A DNA stretch of 52,803 nucleotides from DASYYE01 sp035946955 (lineage in GTDB: Bacteria > Actinomycetota > Actinomycetes > Streptosporangiales > Streptosporangiaceae). Location of the stretch: the NCBI GenBank assembly GCA_035946955.1, contig DASYYE010000141.1, forward strand, positions 1-52,803. Direction: 5' to 3'. Below the pieces are notes generated by a model. It was given only the letters and a program-made list of their open reading frames with translations. It made no database searches and was not told where the DNA came from. A program made the translations under genes and the position numbers. Positions 34,201 to 40,542 of the stretch are shown here, piece by piece (positions within the stretch are counted from its first letter, which is position 1; each line of letters opens with the position of its first letter).

Positions 34201-34739
34201 GCCAGCCCCAGGGCCGCCTGCTCTTCCACTGCCACCAGCCTGGCCTCGCTGAGCCGGTCCCGCTCAGCCTGGGCCCACAGCCCAGCAATGCCGGCAAACG
34301 CGGTCCCCTGCCACAACCCGAGCGCGGTCTCCAATGCCTCCGCCGCTCCCGCCAGGTCTCCCGCCTCACGTGCCCTCCGGGCGGCAGTCATCTGGGCGGC
34401 GAACACCCCCGCGTCCACCTGGCCCGGGGCTGCCTGCAGTACGTACCCTGACCCGCTCGATGCCAGTACGTGCCCCCGGGCACGTCGGCCGCCCTCGGGC
34501 TCCAGCACCGCCCGCAGCCGCGAGACATAGGTGAACAGGGTGCCGTCAGCCGTGTCCCGAGGAGAGTCCCAGACAGCATCGATGAGTTCATGGCGTGACA
34601 CGGCCTTGCCGGCCGCCTGAGCCAGCACCGCCAGCACAGCCCGCTGCTGCGGCGGGCCGAGGTCCAGCTCCCGCTCACCCCACCAGGCCCGCACCGGGCC
34701 CAGCAACTGCACCCGCAGTGACGCCTCATCCCCGGGCAT
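31233..34739 (-). CDS. SARP/AfsR-type regulator with NB-ARC and TPR domains
   Basis: 1168 residues from the ATG at 34739 (GAGGTGG upstream). An OmpR-like winged helix (about 5-95; LLGPVRAWWGERELDLGPPQ) is followed by the BTAD domain (about 100-250), an NB-ARC ATPase with SGTAGVGKTAL and LLVLLDNAATEEQV, and a long TPR array (roughly 700-1110, about ten repeats). A Pro/Gly-rich disordered tail ends the protein. This is the AfsR arrangement: a pathway-type activator whose DNA binding is controlled by the ATPase/TPR part, often by phosphorylation. It is divergent from the RsbW-like ATPase gene. Heptad repeats at 34811-34838 are probable SARP sites. There is no antibiotic cluster within the window, so its targets may be distant. 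Confidence 0.95.
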   Translation of the reverse strand: MPGDEASLRVQLLGPVRAWWGERELDLGPPQQRAVLAVLAQAAGKAVSRHELIDAVWDSPRDTADGTLFTYVSRLRAVLEPEGGRRARGHVLASSGSGYVLQAAPGQVDAGVFAAQMTAARRAREAGDLAGAAEALETALGLWQGTAFAGIAGLWAQAERDRLSEARLVAVEEQAALGLALGRHGEVAAELAGLVGRYPLREGLRYQLMLALYRSGRQAESLAVFHDTRHVLDAELGIVPGHALRQLHEQVLAADPALAAPAEVARADPADMDALARRPVPVPRELPSDVAAFTGRAAELAVLDHLLLRTSLPAAGPALGPVVVSAVSGTAGVGKTALAVRWAHRVATQFPDGQLYLNLRGYDPAQPVPATEALAQFLRALGVAAQDIPLAEAERAARYRSVVAGKRLLVLLDNAATEEQVRPLLPGTPTVMVVVTSRDSLAGLVARDGALRLDLDLLPSTDAVELLRTLIGDRVDTDPVAAQTLAGQCARLPLALRVAAELAAARPDTPLADLATELAGQEDRLEMLSAGGDPYGGVATVFSWSCRHLAPDAVRMFRLLGLHPGTGFDTYAAAALTATTIPQASRLLGALARAHLVQPTGAGRYGMHDLLQAYGAGLAAADEGEAPRQAALTRLFDYYLATCVAAVDTIVPAERSRRPQPPLIDTPAPEFGDRVDALTWLDTELANLTSMAAHTASHGWPDHTTRLAATLHRYLSFGHTEALTIYTHALEAARDQGDLAAQARTLINLGQIHLRQGRDQDGTFCYRQALSLARKIGDQLLQARASGSLGVSHLHQSRYPQAISRYQQALALYRAAGDQVGQAVTLTNLGQAYRWQGRYELAAESDQQALSLFRDLGHRHGEAAAHANLGEVCYLLGQHERATEHLQQARTLSHEHGDRRTEAYTLTVLGGLCHRQGDYPGAAASHRQALALLQEIGEREGEAGALNGAGETLLATGQPHPARTCHTNALTLSHHLGDRHEQARALARLGEVCHHLRHYGEAADYQEQALALFREIGDSDGESDVLNGSGETLLATGQPEQARTCHSTALTLARQTGHRYQEGRAHEGLANACHATGDLRQARKHWQHALDTYTDLGVPDASRVQASPAGLGPWQPDDTDDAPGQHAPRRGPPQPAGDDSAGAFLGRLGRAPQAGFSGPSGEASRSGP

Positions 34740-34810
34740 CCCGGACCACCTCGACAAAAATCCCCACCTAGCTGGGAGTCTACGCCGGGCACCGGTTCGT
34801 GACCGTCAGG

Positions 34811-34838
34811 TCAGAAATCGTCAAGAGGATGTCAAGAA
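34811..34838 (+). promoter_or_regulatory. SARP-like heptad direct repeats
   Basis: TCAGAAA at 34811, TCAAGAG at 34821 and TCAAGAA at 34832 stand 10 and 11 bp apart on one strand. The last copy ends about 8 bp before GAATACT (34846-34852), a plausible -10. SARP activators bind heptamers at 11-bp period placed about 8 bp upstream of the -10, which matches. Target: the ATPase gene at 34902. Confidence 0.55.
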
Positions 34839-34901
34839 GGCACGTGAATACTGGCGCGAGGGATCACTGCCAACTAGACCAGCGGCCACCAGGGGAGTGC
34901 C

Positions 34902-35309
34902 ATGCACACGCCACCCTCTGTCGCCGCAGGCCCGCGCGAGATGGTGACCACCTACCCAGGCAGGCCCGACCAGGTCCGTAAGGTCCGCAGCGACCTGCGG
35001 CCGCTGCTCAGTGGCTGTCCTGTCGCGGATGACGTGGTCCTCTGCGTGTCCGAACTGGCCACCAACGCGGTCACCCACAGCAACTCCAGCCGGCCGGGTG
35101 GCACGTTCACCATCTGGGCCCAGATCTGGCCCGGCGAAGGCTTCCGGGTCGAGGTCATCGATGACGGCGGCCCGTGGCTGGGGCCACCACCTGGCCTCAC
35201 CCATGGCCGCGGACTCGGTATCGTCGCGGCCCTCGCCCAGGACTGGGGCGTCATCACCGCCCCCACCGCCCGCACCGTCTGGGCCCACCTCGGCTGGCCG
35301 GGTGCGTAG
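34902..35309 (+). CDS. RsbW-like ATP-binding anti-sigma regulatory protein
   Basis: 135 residues, HATPase_c_2 family. The N-box is CVSELATNAVTHS, G1 is VEVIDDGGPWLGPP, and G2 is GRGLGIVAALAQDWGV. Such single-domain histidine-kinase-like ATPases bind sigma factors or anti-sigma antagonists, or act as partners in the many actinobacterial conservon-type systems; they phosphorylate antagonist proteins in the best-studied cases. Start ATG at 34902 after AGGGGAG. It is divergent from the SARP gene with SARP-like repeats in the shared promoter. A second member lies at 46957-47400. Confidence 0.9.
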   Translation: MHTPPSVAAGPREMVTTYPGRPDQVRKVRSDLRPLLSGCPVADDVVLCVSELATNAVTHSNSSRPGGTFTIWAQIWPGEGFRVEVIDDGGPWLGPPPGLTHGRGLGIVAALAQDWGVITAPTARTVWAHLGWPGA

Positions 35310-35381
35310 GAATGCCACTGCTATTGTTTTACCGAGGCTTGGCATCTAGCGGAGCTACCGGGCAGTAGCTACGATCGGCGG

Positions 35382-36728
35382 GTGACAAATCCGCCTTTGC
35401 CCAAGTTTCCGGCTGGGTTCCATTGGGGTGTCGCCACGTCGGCGTACCAGATCGAAGGTGCGGTCTCCGAGAATGGGCGTGGGGTGTCCATCTGGGACAC
35501 CTTCTGCCAGCAGCCGGGCCGGATCAAGGACGGGCAGAGCGGGGCGGTGGCCACCGACTCCTACCATCGCGTGGACGAGGATGTCGCGCTGCTTGCCGGC
35601 CTGGGTGTCACCGCCTACCGGTTCTCCATCGCGTGGCCGCGCGTCCAGCCTGGCGGCAAGGGCCCCGCCAACGGGGCAGGGCTCGACTATTACGACCGGA
35701 TGACCGATGCGCTGCTGGCGGCGGGCATCACCCCCGTGCCGACCCTGTACCACTGGGACCTGCCGCAGCCACTGGAGGACGAGGGTGGCTGGCTATCGCG
35801 GCAGACCGCACAGCGGTTCGCCGACTACGCGTCACTGACCGCCGATCGGCTGGCCGACCGGATCGGGTTGTGGATCACGCTCAACGAGCCGTTCGTGGTC
35901 CTGGCGTACGGGTACGCGCTAGGGATCCACGCGCCGGGCGAGGCGCTCATGCTGGGCGCGCTGCCAACCGCACACCACCAGCTGCTCGGGCACGGCCTCG
36001 CCACAGCGGCGCTGCGGGCGGCAGGCGTGTCGCAGGTGGTGCTCACCAACAACTACTCCCCGGCCTGGCCCGCCAGTGACAGTGAAGCCGACCGCGCAGC
36101 CACCCATGCCTACGACATCCTGCAGAACTGGATCTTCACCGACCCGCTGCTGCTCGGCCAGTACCCGGACCTGAGCCCTTTCGGGCTCGACGGCTTGGCC
36201 TGTGTCCAGGACGGGGACCTGGCTGTCATCTCAGCCCCACTGGATGGCCTCGGGGTCAACTACTACAACCCGACCAGGTTGTCCGCACTGCCAGACTCGC
36301 CGCTGCCGTTCCAGTTGCAGCCGGTCCCCGGCTACCCGGTCACCTCGTTCGGCTGGCCGGTGGTCCCAGCAGGCCTGTCCGAGATGCTCAACCTGCTCGT
36401 CGAACGCTACGGCGACGCACTCCCGCCGGTGTATGTCACCGAGAACGGCTGCTCGAACGATGACAGCCCGGCGCCTGACGGGGCTGTCGATGACCAGTTC
36501 CGCATCGACTACGTGGACGGCCACCTGCGTGCCCTGCACGGCGCGCTCAGCGCCGGCATCGACGTGCGCGGCTACTTCCACTGGACGCTGGCCGACAACT
36601 TCGAGTGGAGCGAGGGCTTCACCCAGCGGTTCGGCCTCGTCCACGTCGACCACCAGACCCAGGCCCGCACCCCGAAGAAGTCCTACACCTGGTACCGAGA
36701 CCTCATCTCTGCACAGAGGCGATCATGA
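35382..36728 (+). CDS. GH1 beta-glucosidase
   Basis: 448 residues, full glycoside hydrolase family 1 barrel. The N-terminal signature is FHWGVATSAYQIEGAVSENG, the acid/base Glu169 is in ITLNEP, and the nucleophile Glu354 is in YVTENG. The W-rich end FHWTLADNFEWSEGFTQRFG forms the sugar -1 site. It is cytoplasmic (no signal), hydrolysing beta-glucosides such as imported cellobiose or aryl glucosides. GTG start. The MFS transporter follows with an ATGA overlap, so import and hydrolysis are encoded together. No LacI-type repressor gene or operator is visible nearby. Confidence 0.96.
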   Translation: MTNPPLPKFPAGFHWGVATSAYQIEGAVSENGRGVSIWDTFCQQPGRIKDGQSGAVATDSYHRVDEDVALLAGLGVTAYRFSIAWPRVQPGGKGPANGAGLDYYDRMTDALLAAGITPVPTLYHWDLPQPLEDEGGWLSRQTAQRFADYASLTADRLADRIGLWITLNEPFVVLAYGYALGIHAPGEALMLGALPTAHHQLLGHGLATAALRAAGVSQVVLTNNYSPAWPASDSEADRAATHAYDILQNWIFTDPLLLGQYPDLSPFGLDGLACVQDGDLAVISAPLDGLGVNYYNPTRLSALPDSPLPFQLQPVPGYPVTSFGWPVVPAGLSEMLNLLVERYGDALPPVYVTENGCSNDDSPAPDGAVDDQFRIDYVDGHLRALHGALSAGIDVRGYFHWTLADNFEWSEGFTQRFGLVHVDHQTQARTPKKSYTWYRDLISAQRRS

Positions 36729-38002
36729 CCGACGTCAGGGCCCCGGGCCCCACCCTGAGCCCGACCGCCGAGCCAACCCGCAATGTCGGGAAGCGCTGGA
36801 TCGCGCTGATCGCACTCGCCAACCTCGGCCTGTACCTCGGGTACTTCGGCCCATTAGAGGTACTGCTGCCCAACCAGGTCCAGGCGATCGCCGGGTCTGC
36901 GCACAAGGTCGCCGTGCTCGGCGTGGTGACGGGCATCGGCGCGGCCATCGCGATGATCTCCAACCCTCTCGCCGGGGCACTGTCGGACCGCACCACGGGC
37001 CGGTTCGGGCGGCGGCACCCGTGGACGGTGTGCGGAGCGCTCGCGGGCGCTGCAGCCCTCGTCTTCCTGGCTGGCCAGCACACAGTCGCCGGTGTGCTCA
37101 TCGGCTGGTGCCTGGCACAGGCCGGCCTGAACGCCATGCAGGCCAGTGTGACCGCGGGTGTCCCGGACCATGTGCCGGTGACCCAGCGCGGCGTGGTCTC
37201 GGGCTGGATCGGGCTGCCACAGACCGTCGGGGTGGTGCTGGCGGTCGCACTGCTCACCTTGGCGGTCACGGGCAACGCCGGGTATGTGCTGATGGCGGTC
37301 CTGGTGGTGGCGTGCGTCCTGCCGTTCGCGCTCACCACCCCCGACCCGCAACTGCCCCGCGCCGACCGGCCACCGTTCGCCTGGGCGGAGTTCGCCAGGT
37401 CGTTCTGGGTGAGCCCACGCCGCCACCCCGACTTCGCGTGGGCATGGCTGACCCGCTTCGCCGTCAACCTGGGCAATGCCATGGCTGTCCTGTACCTGCT
37501 GTACTTCCTGCGGGACAGGGTCCACTACAGCCGGCTGTTCCTGGGCCAGACGGCTCAGGACGGTCTGCTGATCCTCATCCTCATCTACACACTCGCGGTC
37601 GTTGCCACCGCGGTGGTTGGCGGTCTCATCTCCGACCGCACCGGCAGCCGCAAGCGTCCTGTCACCGTTGCCGGGCTGGTCATGGCCGTCCCCGGGGTGA
37701 TGCTGGCGTTCTGGCCCACCTGGCTGGTCACCATCGCCTCGGCCGTGGTCCTCGGCCTGGGCTTCGGCGTCTACCTGTCAGTCGACCAGGCGCTGGTCAC
37801 CCAGGTGCTGCCCTCGGCGATGGGACGCGCCAAGGATCTCGGCATTATCAACATCGCCAACTCCGGTCCGCAGGTGCTGGCTCCCGCGATCGCCGCGCCC
37901 CTGGTCAGCTCTGTCGGCGGGTACCCGGCGCTCTACCTGACCGTGGCCGTCGTCACCGTGGCAGGCTCGGCGTTTGTCTGGAAGATCCGCTCAGTGCCCT
38001 GA
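36725..38002 (+). CDS. MFS transporter, probably for glycosides
   Basis: 425 residues, 12 predicted helices, with the motif A-like loop GALSDRTTGRFGRRHP after helix 2 and a second one, GGLISDRTGSRKRP, at the mid-point. It starts within the beta-glucosidase stop codon (ATGA), so the two genes form an operon; uptake of the beta-glucoside substrate is the natural inference, although export of a product cannot be ruled out. A perfect hairpin terminator follows at 38022-38066. Confidence 0.92.
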   Translation: MTDVRAPGPTLSPTAEPTRNVGKRWIALIALANLGLYLGYFGPLEVLLPNQVQAIAGSAHKVAVLGVVTGIGAAIAMISNPLAGALSDRTTGRFGRRHPWTVCGALAGAAALVFLAGQHTVAGVLIGWCLAQAGLNAMQASVTAGVPDHVPVTQRGVVSGWIGLPQTVGVVLAVALLTLAVTGNAGYVLMAVLVVACVLPFALTTPDPQLPRADRPPFAWAEFARSFWVSPRRHPDFAWAWLTRFAVNLGNAMAVLYLLYFLRDRVHYSRLFLGQTAQDGLLILILIYTLAVVATAVVGGLISDRTGSRKRPVTVAGLVMAVPGVMLAFWPTWLVTIASAVVLGLGFGVYLSVDQALVTQVLPSAMGRAKDLGIINIANSGPQVLAPAIAAPLVSSVGGYPALYLTVAVVTVAGSAFVWKIRSVP

Positions 38003-38021
38003 ACCACCCATTGCGCACACA

Positions 38022-38066
38022 ACGAGGGCGAAGGCTTTCCGTCTGGTTGAAAGCCTTCGCCCTCGT
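38022..38066. terminator. Hairpin terminator after the glucosidase operon
   Basis: An 18-bp perfect stem (starting ACGAGGGCGAAGG) with a 9-base loop, 19 bp after the transporter stop codon. It also faces the convergent DUF397 gene ending at 38120 and could serve both directions. Confidence 0.85.
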
Positions 38067-38119
38067 CGTGGTTTGCGTCCATACTGCGCGGGGGCGTTAC
38101 TGTGCCCCGCGCCTAGCGG

Positions 38120-38359
38120 TCATGCCTTGCCGAAACTGTCGAATTCCCCGTTTCGCACGCCTCCGATGAAAGCGTGCCATTCGCCGGGTGTGAACAGCAG
38201 TGCCGGGCCCTGGGGGTCCCTGCTGTTCCGGACGCCGATCCCGCCGTCTGGCAGATCTGCTACCTCGACGCAGTTGCTGTTGGAGAAGCTCAGGGAACTC
38301 TTAACCCAGTTCGGGCCTGAGCCGGGCATTTCCTGGCCCGCGATCGTAGATCTTCCCAT
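38120..38359 (-). CDS. DUF397 protein
   Basis: 79 residues of the DUF397 family: WVKSSLSFSNSNCVEVADLP, then GIGVRNSRDPQGPALLFTPG and EWHAFIGGVRNGEFD. In actinobacteria these small proteins are encoded beside HTH/DUF5753 regulators like the one at 38576-39466 and behave as toxin-like or signalling partners in Scr1/BldB-WhiJ-type pairs. The hairpin at 38486-38510 lies between the two genes, suggesting separate transcription or attenuation. Confidence 0.93.
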   Translation of the reverse strand: MGRSTIAGQEMPGSGPNWVKSSLSFSNSNCVEVADLPDGGIGVRNSRDPQGPALLFTPGEWHAFIGGVRNGEFDSFGKA

Positions 38360-38485
38360 GTCCTTGCCTCACTGAATGTCGGTGATGGATAAAGGCGTGA
38401 CTACATGGCGTACCTTAGCAGCCACACTGCGTAACGGCCGTCTAAGGTGACCGACATCCTAGGGCATGTTTCAACCCAAATTGAT

Positions 38486-38510
38486 GAAGCGCGCCCAAAC
38501 GGCGCGTTTC
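38486..38510 (-). terminator. Hairpin between HTH regulator and DUF397 gene
   Basis: A 10-bp stem with one G-U pair (GAAGCGCGCC / GGCGCGTTTC) and loop CAAAC. It lies 66 nt after the regulator stop and is followed on the minus strand by a T-richer stretch. A partial terminator would set the ratio of regulator to DUF397 protein. Confidence 0.5.
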
Positions 38511-38575
38511 GGCTTCGCGACCATACTGACCTGGGCCGACTTGCTAGCGCGCAGCGGTGGTCATGTCGCGGAGAG

Positions 38576-39466
38576 TTAACGCCCCACTCGGTTACCCGAC
38601 CACAGCGACTCCGCCGTCTCGAGTATGAGTTCCTTGGAGTCCGCCGGGTCGAGGGATGCGGTGTCGAGCATCTCGAAGGCGACCCGGTGCAGGTAGGTCT
38701 CTCTCTCGCCTTCCAGAGAGAAGTCGTTCCGCAAGTGCTCGATGGATACGACGTCCTGCAACATAGCGTCGCTCTGCGACCCGAAACTGAACAGGACGAA
38801 GGACTCCGCAAAAACAGTGTGTTTAGCGTCGAGGGGGAGGACCTGCAATGTCACGTTTGGCCGGTCGGCCTCCTTTGCGAGCCGCAGGAGCTGTTCATAC
38901 ATCACCGTGTCATCGCCGATCCTGCGCCGCAGCACCGATTCGTCGAGGACGATAGACAGCTGTGGTGGTGGGTCGCGGTCCAGCACCTGCTGCCGTCGCA
39001 TCCGCACTTTGACAAGCCGTTCGATCATCCCCGGCGCGATCGGTTCAATACGGCGGTAGGTGGTGATTATGTACCGTGCATATGCTTCGGTCTGCAACAG
39101 GCCGGGCGCGACGTCAACATGCCACAGGTCGATCTCAGCCGCCTCGTGCTCGAGACCGATGAACTGCTGGTAGTCCTCGGACAGGTTGTCCGCGTACTCC
39201 TCCCACCAGCCCTTGTGGGTCGCATCCTCGGCCAGCGCCAGGAGCAGGTCACGACGCGCTCCGGTGACCCCGTAGTAGTCGAGCAGCCGCTCCACCTCAC
39301 GTGGCTGCAGGCCGGTCTTGGCCCGCTCGTACCTACTGATCTTGGAAGGCGACCAGCGCAACGCCGCGGCGACAGCGTCCCCGCTCTTGCCCTTGCTCTC
39401 CCTGATCTCCCGCAACTCCGCAGCAAGCCTGCGCCGCCGAACTGTCGGACTCCCCGGCACAGTCAT
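38576..39466 (-). CDS. HTH regulator with DUF5753 domain (Scr1/WhiJ-like)
   Basis: 296 residues. The Xre-type HTH spans about 10-65 (LAAELREIRESKGKSGDAVA, then WSPSKISRYERAKTG). The DUF5753 domain fills the rest (GLEHEAAEIDLWHVDVAPGL, LLQTEAYARYIITTY, then RQQVLDRDPPPQLSIVLDES, ending near ESLWSGNR). This is the regulatory partner of the DUF397 protein downstream; in Streptomyces such pairs control differentiation and antibiotic genes. The ribosome binding site GAGGAGGGG fixes the start. Its promoter region is the A+T-richer stretch after 39480. Confidence 0.95.
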   Translation of the reverse strand: MTVPGSPTVRRRRLAAELREIRESKGKSGDAVAAALRWSPSKISRYERAKTGLQPREVERLLDYYGVTGARRDLLLALAEDATHKGWWEEYADNLSEDYQQFIGLEHEAAEIDLWHVDVAPGLLQTEAYARYIITTYRRIEPIAPGMIERLVKVRMRRQQVLDRDPPPQLSIVLDESVLRRRIGDDTVMYEQLLRLAKEADRPNVTLQVLPLDAKHTVFAESFVLFSFGSQSDAMLQDVVSIEHLRNDFSLEGERETYLHRVAFEMLDTASLDPADSKELILETAESLWSGNRVGR

Positions 39467-40008
39467 CTGGCGTCCCCTCCTCTCCGGTGCCGCCCGAGCG
39501 GAACCCCAGGGTGACAGCCAATCCTCTTTTCATAGAAAACGATACCGAAAGTTTCACCGCATCTCACGCGCGGGATCCTGCGAGACGAAACGCGCGCACT
39601 CACCAGGATGAATGGATCACACGGGGTGACGCTGAAACCGGTACTCCACCCAGTGGACCGCTTGTTGCCCTTGGCGAGCACGCATCGTCACAGTAACCCC
39701 ACAAGCTCGGGTTAGCTCCAAGAGCCCTGGTTAGCCTCACGGGCCCTAGCCACTGACGGCAGTCCCAGCACCAGCACGGCCGCGGGAGGGGCGACGGAGC
39801 ACCCTCACCCGCGGCGGCGGCTTGTGATGAGTGGGACTGCTGTGAAGAGGATGCCTGCAGTTCCTAGAGTGTCCGAAGTCTCTTGACTTGGCTCGGCAGG
39901 CACTTACGCCCGGCAAAACGGGTCAATAACTTATTCAATAAGTGCGTACAGCCGGGTGTAGATTGGCTGCTTGGACGCATGTCTGTTAATTGTCTGTGCG
40001 GCCTGTGT
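39467..40008. other. Intergenic region with nested inverted repeat
   Basis: About 540 bp with no gene I can support. Close to the regulator start the sequence is A+T-richer, consistent with its promoter. Toward the far end is an inner palindrome ACTTATT-C-AATAAGT at 39929-39943, enclosed by CCCGGC (39909-39914) and GCCGGG (39951-39956). This lies 53-100 nt beyond the stop of the minus-strand peptide gene and may be its terminator. Confidence 0.5.
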
Positions 40009-40173
40009 TCACCCGTGGTACCAGATCTGGTTATTCGTGGTATCGTTGACCGTCTGCACGTTCGAACTGGACCCGTGTGTGGTCGACGCAAGTGCTGCCG
40101 AGCTAGCTAGACCTACTCCGGTCAGGCTGAGTGCGACGACAGTTGGAATGATGATCGCTCGCCCGATACGCAT
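40009..40173 (-). CDS. 54-residue secreted peptide precursor
   Basis: ATG at 40173 with GGAGGA five bases upstream, stop TGA at 40009. A textbook signal peptide (MRIGRAIIIP, then TVVALSLTGV and GLASSAALAS) ends in an A-x-A-like site near residues 27-30. The mature part of about 24 residues is Thr/Ser/Asn-rich without Cys and ends NNQIWYHG. Short exported peptides ending in aromatic-rich Tyr/Trp-His/Arg tails occur widely in streptomycete-type actinobacteria, in my recollection, without known function. It is too short for standard gene calling. No processing enzyme adjoins it. A hairpin follows, and a large A+T-rich region precedes it. Confidence 0.72.
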   Translation of the reverse strand: MRIGRAIIIPTVVALSLTGVGLASSAALASTTHGSSSNVQTVNDTTNNQIWYHG

Positions 40174-40542
40174 GGCTTCCTCCATGGCGATCCCCGAGGT
40201 CAGCGGCCTGTGGCTAGACCCGCCGACCTGCGACTGCTTGTTTCCGTCATGTGAGGGGTATTTATGCCTCTCGTACTAATTGAAGCATCAAGGTAACCAT
40301 TAGACTAGGTTTTGTGGATAACTGAAATCTGCCCAAAAACTAGTACTGGCAAATTGCAAGCAAGAATCGTGCTGTAATGCGTGGGAAGGTTTCCAGGATT
40401 ATGCACGGCAAGGCGCTCTGCAACTTGCATTGCATAGTGCTAGAAAAGTTGGCAGCTAGGCTCGGCGGACGGTGTTCGAACGCGAATTTATGTACGAAAA
40501 ACACCGCTTGTTCCGCAAATTTTCTGGTAGTAGAGTGCGCCC
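40174..40542. other. A+T-rich intergenic region, divergent promoters
   Basis: About 370 bp, clearly less G+C-rich than the rest of the window, between the peptide gene (minus) and the LuxR-type regulator (plus). It holds several TTGCA/TGCAA words, including the 11-bp palindrome TGCAACTTGCA at 40419-40429 that recurs (reverse complement) at 47536-47546. A single TGTGGATAA at 40313 resembles a DnaA box but stands alone. No coding frame here has the local codon pattern. Confidence 0.5.
40419..40429. promoter_or_regulatory. Palindromic motif TGCAACTTGCA
   Basis: An 11-bp palindrome (5+1+5) 114 bp before the LuxR-type regulator start. The same motif occurs at 47536-47546, at a similar distance in front of the RsbW-like ATPase gene that ends the same gene block. 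Confidence 0.4.

Noticed and set aside
40313..40321. TGTGGATAA (complement of TTATCCACA), a DnaA-box match; also TTGTCCACA at 22101-22109
   Set aside because: Each box is isolated; an origin needs a cluster of boxes and usually dnaA/dnaN nearby, which are absent.
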